The notes under the pieces were generated by a model, which did no database searches, was not told the origin of the DNA, and worked only from the letters and a program-made list of their open reading frames with translations. Position numbers and translations under genes: made by a program. A DNA stretch of 64,000 bases from assembly GCF_025985425.1 (NCBI RefSeq), contig NZ_CP094972.1, positions 1,984,001 to 2,048,000 on the forward strand. Direction: 5' to 3'. This DNA comes from Entomomonas sp. E2T0. Lineage in GTDB: Bacteria; Pseudomonadota; Gammaproteobacteria; Pseudomonadales; Pseudomonadaceae. Below, piece after piece: positions 27,335 through 36,005 of this stretch (positions are counted from its first letter, which is position 1; every line of letters starts with the position of its first letter).

Positions 27335-28003
27335 ATGAAAACAGTATATTATTCAACATTATCTTTAAGTAATAGAGATCATATCTTTTTGCAGTCTATT
27401 ATTGTGCTTTATAACAGTAGAGGAAATGCAAAATGGGTGAGTAGTGATGGAATAGATAGCAATTTACTCGTTGTTGGAAAAGATACAGATAGTGATGCCC
27501 TGCAGGTTATTCCAAATAATATTAAAGTTGTTCTATCATTTAATAATGACTTCTGTAATGATAATTACCATATTATTTATGTTGAAACACCATTAAAAGC
27601 AACAAGTTTGATAGATAAATTAAAAACTGTTGAAGATGTTTTAACACAACTTTCTAATCAGTCAATTAAAAATAATAATGTTATTTCAAATAATTCTAAA
27701 AAGTTAAAGCTTTTGCAATGGCCAACAGCAGAAATTATTGCAAAAAATACAGCTTATCCTATTTTATCTGCATTATTAAGTAAACGTCCTATGGGAGTTG
27801 AGGAGCTGGTTAGTATCTCCAGAAAATCCGAAGAAATATGTCGTTGCTTTGTGGATTTAGTTGTGAATGCTGGGTGTGCCGAATATATATCTATTAATAG
27901 TTCTGTTACTCAAAATAATGAGCATGTAAATGCTGCTGATGTTTCAAGTAAAAGAGGTTTGTTAGATAAAATTCGTAATCGTTTAGGACTTTTTTGGAAT
28001 TAG
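27335..28003 (+). CDS. Winged-helix-like first gene of GTPase module, copy 2
   Basis: 222 residues, paralogous to 23096-23734 along its length (YSTLSL start, FLQSI, YNSRGNA-W, LLQWPTAEIIAKNTAYPILS, KRGLLDKIRNRLGLF). The likely organisation is a degenerate receiver-like half and a winged-helix-like half. The linker is longer and Asn-rich. An in-frame stop at 27326 fixes the ATG at 27335 as the start. It is followed 8 bp later by the GTPase gene. Confidence 0.6.
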   Translation: MKTVYYSTLSLSNRDHIFLQSIIVLYNSRGNAKWVSSDGIDSNLLVVGKDTDSDALQVIPNNIKVVLSFNNDFCNDNYHIIYVETPLKATSLIDKLKTVEDVLTQLSNQSIKNNNVISNNSKKLKLLQWPTAEIIAKNTAYPILSALLSKRPMGVEELVSISRKSEEICRCFVDLVVNAGCAEYISINSSVTQNNEHVNAADVSSKRGLLDKIRNRLGLFWN

Positions 28004-28011
28004 TGTAATTA

Positions 28012-28533
28012 ATGATAGAGCATAAAATAATTATTACTGGGTCGATGGGAGCTGGTAAGACTACTGCTATTGCATCAGTAAGTGAAATTGAACCCATGTC
28101 TACAGATGTAATGAATACTGATAATTCTGTAGATAAAGAAAAAACAACGGTTGCTTTTGATTATGGTGAGGTTTCCTTAAGTGCAGAAGAGCGGCTGAGA
28201 ATTTATGGTACACCTGGGCAAGAGCGTTTTTCTTTTATGTGGAAGGTGTTATCTAAAGGAGCTTTAGGATTAATTATTTTAGTGGATGACACAAGAAAAG
28301 ATCCTTTTAAAGATTTATCTATTTATTTAGAGAATTTTAGCCAATTAATTGAAGAAACGGCTTGTGTGGTATGTATTAGCAAAACTAATAAGAATAATGT
28401 AGCAAGAGTTAATGAATTTGCTCGTTATCTAGCATCTCAGGGGGTGATATGCCCTGTTGTACCTGCAGATGTGCGTGAGAAACAAGATGTTTTATTTGTT
28501 TTAGAGCTATTGCTAACACAGTTATATGCGTAG
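28012..28533 (+). CDS. Small COG2229-type GTPase, copy 2 (altered G4)
   Basis: 173 residues, close to copy 1 (KTTVAFDYG and YGTPGQERFSFMWKVL are identical). G1 is GSMGAGKTT. The G4 motif, TKID in copy 1, reads SKTN (residues 123-126) here, losing the Asp that normally contacts the guanine base. The protein may have reduced nucleotide specificity or act mainly as a binding partner. The surrounding fold is intact and the frame is open, so it is not a pseudogene. Confidence 0.83.
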   Translation: MIEHKIIITGSMGAGKTTAIASVSEIEPMSTDVMNTDNSVDKEKTTVAFDYGEVSLSAEERLRIYGTPGQERFSFMWKVLSKGALGLIILVDDTRKDPFKDLSIYLENFSQLIEETACVVCISKTNKNNVARVNEFARYLASQGVICPVVPADVREKQDVLFVLELLLTQLYA

Positions 28534-28564
28534 ATTCAAAAAAAGATGTAGTGGATGGTGTTAA

Positions 28565-28993
28565 ATGAGTAAAGAAAAAGTAGCAGAAATACCTAAAGTA
28601 TTAAAGGTATCTGCTGATAAATTGTTGAAAGAGCTAGTAGAAGCAGACAATGGAATAGAGACTGCTTTGGTAACTACAGAAGATGGTTTTTCTGTAGCTA
28701 TTCATTCTACTGAGCAAGTTGAATCATCGAAGCTAGCGGCAATGGCTAGTTCTTTGTCTGCTATTGGTAATTTGTCGGTTGAAGAAACAAATACAGGAAC
28801 AAAGTACCATAGTATGATTATTGAAAGTGATAATGGCTATGTCCTTATAATGGATATTTGCCATGAAGCATTTCCAATGATCCTCAATATTGTTGCCTCA
28901 AAAAAAGCAATACTGGGTAGAGTTATTCATAGCGCTAAATCTGTTGTGGATATTTTACAGGGTAATGCTTCTATAATTGATCGCATCATTTAG
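28565..28993 (+). CDS. Roadblock/LC7 protein A, copy 2
   Basis: 142 residues, paralog of 24300-24710, with GIETALVTTEDGFSVA, KLAAMASSLSAIGN and SMIIESDNGYVLIMD. Same place in the gene order as in copy 1. The C-terminus is a few residues longer. It probably regulates the copy 2 GTPase, though cross-talk between the modules is possible. Confidence 0.85.
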   Translation: MSKEKVAEIPKVLKVSADKLLKELVEADNGIETALVTTEDGFSVAIHSTEQVESSKLAAMASSLSAIGNLSVEETNTGTKYHSMIIESDNGYVLIMDICHEAFPMILNIVASKKAILGRVIHSAKSVVDILQGNASIIDRII

Positions 28994-29019
28994 TTATTAA
29001 TATAAGTTTGGAGGAAAAA

Positions 29020-29382
29020 ATGGCGTCTAATATTAAACAATCATTAGAGAGTTTATTAACAACAGATGGAGCATTAGTTGCTGCGTTAGTAGATTCTGAG
29101 AGTGGTATGGTATTAGGGCAAGCTGGCGCTGGTTTAGATATTGAATTAGCTTGTGCAGGTAATACTGAGGTAGTAAGAGCTAAATTAAAAACCATGCGCT
29201 CATTAAAGCTAGATGATTATATTGAAGATATGTTAATTACTTTAGGTAAGCAATATCACATTATTCGTCCAATGCATTCAAAGCCAGACATCTTCCTTTA
29301 TTTTGTGTTAGATAAAAGTAAATCTAATCTTGCCTTAGCTCGTAGAAGCTTACACGACATAGAGACTGGTCTTCAGTTTTAA
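29020..29382 (+). CDS. Roadblock/LC7-like protein B, copy 2
   Basis: The ATG at 29020 follows GGAGG (29010-29014) and gives MASNIKQSLESLL, matching copy 1; a TTG frame from 29008 would swallow that ribosome site. 120 residues. IELACAGNTEVVRAKLKTM and ITLGKQYHIIRP are shared with copy 1, the most conserved part of the module. It closes module 2 ahead of a strong terminator. Confidence 0.82.
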   Translation: MASNIKQSLESLLTTDGALVAALVDSESGMVLGQAGAGLDIELACAGNTEVVRAKLKTMRSLKLDDYIEDMLITLGKQYHIIRPMHSKPDIFLYFVLDKSKSNLALARRSLHDIETGLQF

Positions 29383-29429
29383 TAGTTTTAAGCAGTATAC
29401 ACTTCTTATTTAGTTTTCAAATATAAGAG

Positions 29430-29466
29430 AAGTAATCATATTGAAAAATATGATTACTTTATTTAC
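29430..29466 (+). terminator. Strong intrinsic terminator after module 2
   Basis: AAGTAATCATATT (29430-29442) and AATATGATTACTT (29447-29459) make a perfect 13-bp stem on a GAAA tetraloop, followed by TATTTA. It isolates module 2 from the CZB gene. Confidence 0.85.
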
Positions 29467-29538
29467 AAATTTTGTTATGGACTTAAATTTATATTTTAAA
29501 AATATTAGAGCAAGTAAATAGTTCATTGGAGGGAAAAT

Positions 29539-29988
29539 ATGAGCTTAGAAGCTTGGCTAGAGGGGTTGATTAAAGGAAAGGATGAGCCTTTAACTGTACC
29601 AAAAGATAAGATGATGTTAAATGGACTTTATATTGGTGATGCTATTAAGTCTCATATTGACTGGCGTGAAAATTGGTTTGTTGCAGTACTCGAGCGTAGA
29701 GTGGGAGACTACGAATTCACTAAAGTAACAGCAGATAATCTTTGTAATGTTGGGCAATGGATTTATAGTTTAGGAAAAAAGTACGAAGGCATGCCTGAGT
29801 ATGAGTTATTAAAACAAAAACATGCAGAGTTTCATATGTGTGCTGGTAAGGCTGTTAAATTACATAAAGAAGGTAGTCTGGTAAATGCTATGGCAACAGC
29901 TAAGGGGCCATTGCTGGATTTATCTCAAGAGATTGGCTTAAGTTTTATAAAACTATTAAAAGCAGCACAAGAAAAAGGAGCTGCATGA
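29539..29988 (+). CDS. Free-standing chemoreceptor zinc-binding (CZB) domain protein
   Basis: 149 residues with the four-helix CZB pattern: His39 in HIDW, Cys69 in CNVGQW and His95/His99 in HAEFH are the expected zinc ligands. CZB domains usually sit at the end of chemoreceptors or diguanylate cyclases and respond to zinc or hypochlorous acid. Here the domain is alone, with no membrane segment or output domain, after a GGAGG site. It lies between the GTPase modules and pilU, which suggests an input to pilus control (inferred). Confidence 0.75.
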   Translation: MSLEAWLEGLIKGKDEPLTVPKDKMMLNGLYIGDAIKSHIDWRENWFVAVLERRVGDYEFTKVTADNLCNVGQWIYSLGKKYEGMPEYELLKQKHAEFHMCAGKAVKLHKEGSLVNAMATAKGPLLDLSQEIGLSFIKLLKAAQEKGAA

Positions 29989-29992
29989 TATC

Positions 29993-30042
29993 TGCTTATC
30001 TTGCCTAGAATGAGTTAAGGGTGATGTTGGGTGAGATAAGCA
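29993..30042 (+). terminator. Possible hairpin/terminator after the CZB gene
   Basis: TGCTTATCT (29993-30001) pairs with AGATAAGCA (30034-30042), loop 32 nt, followed by TCTTTT. The long loop makes it a weak terminator; it could also be a leader structure for pilU. Confidence 0.35.
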
Positions 30043-30217
30043 TCTTTTAAAGGCCTGAGTTGGTAGAGGCTTATTTAGTGAGGAAATAATATAAGGGCAT
30101 AAATACTATTAATAATAATTAATTGTTATCCGTAAATCTACAAAATCCCCTTTTATAAAACTGGCCTGAGGGGCAGTTGGTGTTTCTTTGTCTTTGAATT
30201 TATGTGTAGGTTTTATA

Positions 30218-31351
30218 ATGGAAGTTGAGAAATTATTAAAGTTTATGGTGGATAAAAAAGCGTCTGATATGTTTTTAACCGTTGGAATTCCACCTACTAT
30301 AAAGGTTGATGGGAGATTAATGCCATTACCTGTAAACAAATTAACAAATGATGTATTAAAAAAACTTGTGCGCTCAATCATGACAGAGCGTTTACAAAAA
30401 GAATTTGCTGCAACACAAGAATGTAATTTTGCAGTGAGCTATCCAAATGTAGGGCGATTTCGTGTAAGTGCTTATATACAAAGAAGTATGGTGGGTATGG
30501 TATTAAGGCGCATTGTTACGGATATACCTAGTATTGATAATTTGCAGTTACCTAAAGTTGTTAAAGAGTTGGCTATGGTTAAACGTGGCCTAGTACTGTT
30601 TGTGGGGGCAACAGGTGCAGGTAAGTCAACTTCTTTAGCAGCTATGGTGGATTATCGTAATACTCACTCAACAGGGCATATTATTTCTATTGAAGATCCT
30701 GTGGAGTACTTATTTGCTAATAAAAATTGTATTGTTACTCAACGTGAGGTGGGGCTAGATACTGAGTCATTTGAAGTAGCATTAAAAAACACGCTTCGGC
30801 AGGCTCCCGACGTTATTATGATCGGTGAGGTGCGTACGCGGCAAACAATGGAATATGCATTAGCATTTGCTGAAACAGGGCATCTCTGTTTGGCTACACT
30901 CCATGCTAATAATGCTAATCAGGCATTGGATAGAATTATTAGTTTCTTTGCAACGGAACGTCATGCACAAGTTATGTTAGACCTTTCTTTAAATCTACGA
31001 GCCATTGTTGCACAACAATTAGTTGCAGATAAAGAAGAAAAGGGCAGACATGCGGCTATAGAAGTATTACTTAATACACCTATTGTTTCAGATATGATTC
31101 GTACTGGGCAAGTAACAGAGCTTAAAGGTATTATGTCTCGTTCAGTTGAGTTGGGTATGCAAACATTTGATCAGTCACTGTTTGATTTATTTGAGCGAGG
31201 ACTAATTAGCTATGAGTCTGCATTGGCTTGTGCCGATTCGGCCAATGATTTGAGGTTAATGATTAAGTTAAAGTCAGAACAAAATATTGCTGGCACAAAA
31301 CAATTGGTTGGTATGCAACTTGAAGATTATGAAGAAGAACATTATGGATAA
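30218..31351 (+). CDS. pilU: PilU, type IV pilus retraction ATPase
   Basis: The ATG at 30218 has GTAGG upstream and gives MEVEKLLKFMVDKKASDMFL, the usual PilU start, for 377 residues; the open frame starts 10 codons earlier. It has Walker A GATGAGKST, an Asp box with ISIEDPVEY, TLRQAPDVIMIGEVR and TLHANNANQALDR. PilU is an accessory retraction ATPase that works with PilT. pilT is not beside it, unlike in Pseudomonas; instead it follows the GTPase/roadblock modules and the CZB gene. Confidence 0.9.
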   Translation: MEVEKLLKFMVDKKASDMFLTVGIPPTIKVDGRLMPLPVNKLTNDVLKKLVRSIMTERLQKEFAATQECNFAVSYPNVGRFRVSAYIQRSMVGMVLRRIVTDIPSIDNLQLPKVVKELAMVKRGLVLFVGATGAGKSTSLAAMVDYRNTHSTGHIISIEDPVEYLFANKNCIVTQREVGLDTESFEVALKNTLRQAPDVIMIGEVRTRQTMEYALAFAETGHLCLATLHANNANQALDRIISFFATERHAQVMLDLSLNLRAIVAQQLVADKEEKGRHAAIEVLLNTPIVSDMIRTGQVTELKGIMSRSVELGMQTFDQSLFDLFERGLISYESALACADSANDLRLMIKLKSEQNIAGTKQLVGMQLEDYEEEHYG

Positions 31352-31375
31352 AAAGCCAATAATTGGCTTTTTTAA
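31351..31375 (+). terminator. Terminator after pilU
   Basis: AAAAGCCAAT and AATTGGCTTTTTT form a hairpin with trailing T residues that begins at the last base of the pilU stop codon. Downstream, 31376-31796 is AT-rich with no supported gene. Confidence 0.75.
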
Positions 31376-31796
31376 GTAATTTTTTTTAACAGTGTGGTTT
31401 TTTATTGCTTTCAGACAATTTTTTAAATGGTTGTTTGAGAGCAAATGATTTATAATATTACTGTAAATTGATTAAAATAAAGCTGTATAAAATCTTAAAA
31501 ATTGTGATTGGTTTCTTATATATCAAAGATGTAGTTATAATTATTAGTTATATACTAATAACTTTTTTTCTGATGGAAAAACTAATTTATAGAATCAAAC
31601 TTTATAAGGATTTAAAGTGAATAGCTTTAGTGCTTGATTTGTAAAGCTTCTATAAGGCTACTTTAATCCTTTTTTTAATAGAAGGATATATATTTGAAGG
31701 CGAAAGAAGAATTGGAAATAAGTAATATTTGAACTTTTTATAATTAAACGTTCTAAGATAACTTACTTTTTCTCTGTTTTCATAAAGAAATAGATT

Positions 31797-32678
31797 ATGC
31801 CGGTTACAGACTCCCCCCTAAGATACCCCGGTGGTAAATCATCTATTATGGAGATGGTTAATGCCATTCTTTATCATAATAATTTGAATAATGGATATTA
31901 TATTGAGCCTTATGCTGGTGGTGCAGGGCTTGCTTTGTCATTATTGTTTGAAGGTCATGTTAATGAAGTCTTTTTAAATGATCTAGACCGCTCAATATGG
32001 GCATTTTGGTATTCCATATTAAATGATACAGAGAATTTTATTAATAGAATACAGTCTGTTGAAGTAACGATGGATGAATGGTATAGACAAAAAGAAATTC
32101 AACAAAGTAAAGCTAAGGTAGATTCTTTGGTATTAGGTTTTTCTTCTTTCTTTTTAAATAGGACAAATCGTTCTGGTATTCTAAAAGGTGGCCCTATTGG
32201 TGGCTATCAGCAAGAAAGTGAATACAAGATAGATTGTCGTTTTAATAAGACGAATCTTATTAAACGTATCCTTAAAGTAGCGCAGTATCGAGAAAAGATA
32301 CATATCTATAATTTAGATGCTATTGATTTTGTTCAGACTATCGAGAAAGATATAGCAAATAAACAAGGTTTATTTTGTATTGATCCTCCTTACTATAAGA
32401 AAGGGAAATTACTGTATGAAAACTTTTATACCTTAAAGGAACACCAGTACTTAGCTAAATTTCTAATGGATTTTGATTATCCGTGGATTTTAACTTCAGA
32501 TAATGAACAGGATATAAAAAATTTGTATAGTTGTAATAAACGCTATAATTTTTATTTAGGTTATACAGCTGCAGAAAAAAGAAAGGGGACAGAGTTATTA
32601 GTTGTGAGTGATAATATTTCTTTACCAATGTGTTTAAGAAAAAATAAAATAGTAAAACGAATTAATAAGCGATTATAA
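31797..32678 (+). CDS. Dam-like adenine-specific DNA methyltransferase (D12 class)
   Basis: 293 residues: N-terminal LRYPGGKSSI, motif I-like EPYAGGAGLALSLL (SAM site), NRTNRSGILKGGPIGG, and catalytic DPPYY in FCIDPPYYKKGK, the alpha-class N6-adenine order. The Lys/Asn-rich C-terminus and very AT-rich codon use suggest recent acquisition. There is no restriction enzyme, mismatch or phage gene nearby, so it is a solitary methylase. The recognition site cannot be read from sequence. It has only a weak ribosome site. Confidence 0.82.
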   Translation: MPVTDSPLRYPGGKSSIMEMVNAILYHNNLNNGYYIEPYAGGAGLALSLLFEGHVNEVFLNDLDRSIWAFWYSILNDTENFINRIQSVEVTMDEWYRQKEIQQSKAKVDSLVLGFSSFFLNRTNRSGILKGGPIGGYQQESEYKIDCRFNKTNLIKRILKVAQYREKIHIYNLDAIDFVQTIEKDIANKQGLFCIDPPYYKKGKLLYENFYTLKEHQYLAKFLMDFDYPWILTSDNEQDIKNLYSCNKRYNFYLGYTAAEKRKGTELLVVSDNISLPMCLRKNKIVKRINKRL

Positions 32679-32842
32679 ATGAAAAGGGAATGGCCAGTTG
32701 CATCTATATTAATAAATAACGCCAAGCCAACAAGAGAGAGACTCAAAGTATAACCTTATAATTTAGCCAAAAATATTTCTCATCATTATTTTTCTGTGAG
32801 TATATTTATTAAAATAATTGCTTTAGTTAGGGTGTGGTAAAG

Positions 32843-34558
32843 CTATAATGTAAAACGTTTTTCCAAGTTATAAGGAAATACATCTGGCAGTACACCTTTA
32901 TTAAGGTTTTGCTGTACGTGTTGCCAATAGCTGGCTTGAAGTAAATCACCATGACTGTTTTTAAAGTATTGTTTTTGGGTGGGATCAGTAATTAAATAAA
33001 ACTCAAATTCCTCTGGAAAAATATCATTTTCTCCAACTGTGTACCAAGGCTCAGAAGCCATTTCTTGTTCTTCTGTTTGTGGTTTAGGGATTTTTCTAAA
33101 GTTACATTGCTCCATAGGAACAATTTCATCATAGTCATAAAATACTACCCGACCATGATTAGTCACCCCAAAGTTTTTGATTAATAAATCACCTGCAAAC
33201 AAACCTGCATTAGCTATGTCTTTAATAGCATGACCATATTCTTTAAGAATACGTTGTTGTTCTTTATCATCTACTTGGTTGATATAGATATTAAGGGGGA
33301 TCATCCGCCTTTCAATGTAAAGGTGTTTAATAATTAAATAATCACCTTCGATACTTAGGCTATCAGTGCAGGTTTGCTGTAACTGTGTTAAACATTGTTC
33401 CGAAAAACGATTTAATGGAAAGGCTACATGGGAAAATTCCCAAACGTCAGCCATACGACCTACCCGATCCTTACGTTTTACCAATTGATAACAGTCTTTA
33501 ACCACTTTAGGTTGAATATCTTTTTTAATATGGCTAGGGTCTTTTATCAGCTTAAATACATAAGGATAAGAGGGTAGTGTAAATACATTCATCACCATGC
33601 CCTCAATACCAGGGGCAATAATAAAATTATCAGTGGAATGACGTAAATGATAAATAAAGGCACGATAGAATTCATTTTTACCTTGCTTATGAAAACCAAG
33701 CGCTGTGTATAAATCAGCAATGGTTTTATTGGGGAGTAGTGTTCTTAAGAAACGCACTAATGCAGAAGGTACAGGAAAATCTACTTTAAAATAAACCCGT
33801 GCAAAACTAAAGATATTAGAAATATCATATTCATCATCTAAAAAAGCATCTACATAAAGTCTGTCATTACGGGTTAACAACGAGATAACAAAAGGGTAGA
33901 TTTTATTGTTATTAACCATTCTACCAATACAGTAAGCCCCCTTATTGCGATAGAACACAGGGGTTAGGATATTAATTTGAAAAAAGTTGTTAAGACTAGA
34001 AAATTGTTTTTGATATTCCGTAATAGCAGCCGCAACCCGTGCAGTATCCCTAGCTAAATCTTCATAAGATAATTTAATAGGGATTTCTGTTAATAATTTT
34101 TCAACTTCTTTAGTGAAATCATTTTCAGTAGGGTAATAGCTACGATAATCAGGGTAGCGCGTTTGAATATCTTTGGTATGAATAGCTGCGTTAAAAAAAA
34201 TATAATCATTATTATAATAATGGCGATTAAATAATTGGCAGAATACAGAATTATAAAAACTCTCTGCTAGCTCAGGTTGCAAGTGATTATAAAGCTTATG
34301 CATATAAGCTATTTTAACGGCTTGCCATAGTTCTTCATCTAACACATCAATTTTAAAAGTAGCGCGAATAGTATCAAGACACTCTTGTACGCGTGTGTCG
34401 TATAAATCGATTTGCTCAATAGAGGCTTGATAGGCTTCTTGAAATAAAGATTTTGCAAAATAACGTGCCGCTTTTTTATTATAAACTGTAAAAATTCTAA
34501 AATGGCGATTAAAGCCAGCTAGAATTAAATCAGCTAATGCTTGTGCGGTAAGTTCCAT
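32843..34558 (-). CDS. aceK: AceK, isocitrate dehydrogenase kinase/phosphatase
   Basis: 571 residues, the normal AceK length. The C-terminal kinase-like half contains PGIEGMVMNVFTLPSYPYVFK (nucleotide-binding region with its Lys), and NFGVTNHGRVVFYDYDEI, the catalytic/metal segment with the DYDE block. It inactivates isocitrate dehydrogenase by phosphorylation and reverses this, directing isocitrate to the glyoxylate bypass. It is the last gene of the aceBAK operon and is separated from aceA by a strong hairpin that probably lowers its expression. Confidence 0.94.
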   Translation of the reverse strand: MELTAQALADLILAGFNRHFRIFTVYNKKAARYFAKSLFQEAYQASIEQIDLYDTRVQECLDTIRATFKIDVLDEELWQAVKIAYMHKLYNHLQPELAESFYNSVFCQLFNRHYYNNDYIFFNAAIHTKDIQTRYPDYRSYYPTENDFTKEVEKLLTEIPIKLSYEDLARDTARVAAAITEYQKQFSSLNNFFQINILTPVFYRNKGAYCIGRMVNNNKIYPFVISLLTRNDRLYVDAFLDDEYDISNIFSFARVYFKVDFPVPSALVRFLRTLLPNKTIADLYTALGFHKQGKNEFYRAFIYHLRHSTDNFIIAPGIEGMVMNVFTLPSYPYVFKLIKDPSHIKKDIQPKVVKDCYQLVKRKDRVGRMADVWEFSHVAFPLNRFSEQCLTQLQQTCTDSLSIEGDYLIIKHLYIERRMIPLNIYINQVDDKEQQRILKEYGHAIKDIANAGLFAGDLLIKNFGVTNHGRVVFYDYDEIVPMEQCNFRKIPKPQTEEQEMASEPWYTVGENDIFPEEFEFYLITDPTQKQYFKNSHGDLLQASYWQHVQQNLNKGVLPDVFPYNLEKRFTL

Positions 34559-34608
34559 AGCCTTCCTGTTATTGTTATTACGCCTACTGAGTTAGGCTCT
34601 TATTAGTA

Positions 34609-34642
34609 TACTACACCCAACCCACTCTAGTTGGGTGTAGTA
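34609..34642 (-). promoter_or_regulatory. Intercistronic hairpin between aceA and aceK
   Basis: TACTACACCCAAC (34609-34621) and GTTGGGTGTAGTA (34630-34642) are a perfect 13-bp inverted repeat with an 8-nt loop. No T run follows on the minus strand, so it is more likely an RNA-stabilising or attenuating structure than a full terminator. A smaller hairpin (GCCTA/TAGGC) lies at 34582-34597. Confidence 0.7.
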
Positions 34643-34648
34643 TTTGGG

Positions 34649-35956
34649 TTAAAACTGATGTTCTTCAGTAGAGCCCGTTAATGCTGTTACAGAAGATTCA
34701 CCACCTTGAATAACTGTTGTCACATCATCAAAATAACCTGCGCCCACTTCTTGTTGATGGGCTGCGAAAGTATAGCCACGTTCTTGAGCAGCAAATTCAA
34801 GCTCTTGTACGCGTTCTACATAGTGTTTCATACCTTCGCCTCTAGCATAATGATACGCTAGATCAAACATGTTGTACCACATATTATGAATACCAGCTAA
34901 GGTAATAAATTGATATTGGTAACCCATGTCCGCAATTTCTTGCTGGAATTTAGCAATAGTAGCATCATCCAAATTCTTCTTCCAGTTGAAAGAAGGTGAG
35001 CAGTTATAAGCCAATAGTTTATCTGGGAACTTAGCACGAATAGCTTCAGCAAACTTTCTAGCTTCATCTAAATTAGGTGTAGCTGTTTCACACCATAATA
35101 AATCAGCATAAGGTGCATAGGCTAAGCCACGTGCAATTGCTTGATCGATACCCGCACGTGTTTTATAGAAACCTTCTGGCGTACGTTGACCTACAATAAA
35201 GGGTTGATCGTATGGATCTGCATCAGAAGTTAATAGATCAGCCGCATTAGCATCCGTACGTGCTAGAACAATAGTAGGTACACCCATTACGTCTGCCGCT
35301 AAACGGGCAGAAACTAATTTTTGAATTGCTTCTTGAGTAGGTACAATTACCTTACCGCCCATATGACCACATTTTTTAACTGCTGATAATTGGTCTTCAA
35401 AGTGAACACCTGCAGCACCATTAGCAATCATATTCTTCATTAACTCAAAGGCATTGAGTACACCACCAAAACCAGCTTCGGCATCAGCTACGATAGGTAA
35501 GAAATAATCAATTGCTTTATCTTCTGCCAGTTTGCCATCACAAATCGCTTTCCATTGAATTTCATCAGCACGTTTAAAAGTATTGTTCATGCGACGTACA
35601 ATTTGTGGTACAGAATCGTAGGCATATAAAGATTGGTCAGGGTACATCGTTTCTGAAGTATTAGCATCAGCCGCTACCTGCCAGCCTGATAAATAAATTG
35701 CCTCAATACCTGCTTTCGCTTGCTGTAAAGCTTGGCCACCTGTTAATGCACCTAAGGAGTTAACATAACCTTTTTTAGCTCCACCATTTAATAAGCCCCA
35801 TAATTTTTCAGCGCCTTTTTTAGCGAGCGTATATTCAACTTGTACACTGCCTCTCAGTCTTACTACATCTTCAGCACTATAAGGGCGAGTAATATTTTTC
35901 CATCTTGGATTTTCTGCCCAGTCTTTTTTTAAGGCTTCAACTTGTTGTTTGATCAT
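34649..35956 (-). CDS. aceA: AceA, isocitrate lyase
   Basis: 435 residues, like the E. coli enzyme. Signature KKCGHMGGK at about 194-202 with catalytic Cys196; [10 protein letters not shown] binds metal and substrate; QLSAVKKC and [10 protein letters not shown] are typical. It splits isocitrate into succinate and glyoxylate. It is the middle gene of aceB-aceA-aceK, 49 bp after aceB. This compact, enterobacterial-type (short) isocitrate lyase and gene order differ from Pseudomonas, where the genes are scattered. Confidence 0.97.
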   Translation of the reverse strand: MIKQQVEALKKDWAENPRWKNITRPYSAEDVVRLRGSVQVEYTLAKKGAEKLWGLLNGGAKKGYVNSLGALTGGQALQQAKAGIEAIYLSGWQVAADANTSETMYPDQSLYAYDSVPQIVRRMNNTFKRADEIQWKAICDGKLAEDKAIDYFLPIVADAEAGFGGVLNAFELMKNMIANGAAGVHFEDQLSAVKKCGHMGGKVIVPTQEAIQKLVSARLAADVMGVPTIVLARTDANAADLLTSDADPYDQPFIVGQRTPEGFYKTRAGIDQAIARGLAYAPYADLLWCETATPNLDEARKFAEAIRAKFPDKLLAYNCSPSFNWKKNLDDATIAKFQQEIADMGYQYQFITLAGIHNMWYNMFDLAYHYARGEGMKHYVERVQELEFAAQERGYTFAAHQQEVGAGYFDDVTTVIQGGESSVTALTGSTEEHQF

Positions 35957-36005
35957 TGTTATTTCCTCAACTCATTATTGTTGTACTACAGGTTTGTGGT
36001 TTAAG

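Noticed and set aside
28012-28533. Copy 2 GTPase as a pseudogene
   Set aside because: Despite the altered G4 motif, the frame is full length, other motifs are intact and the neighbours are intact.
31797-32678. Part of a restriction-modification system
   Set aside because: Neighbouring genes on both sides (pilU, aceK) are unrelated and no nuclease ORF is present.
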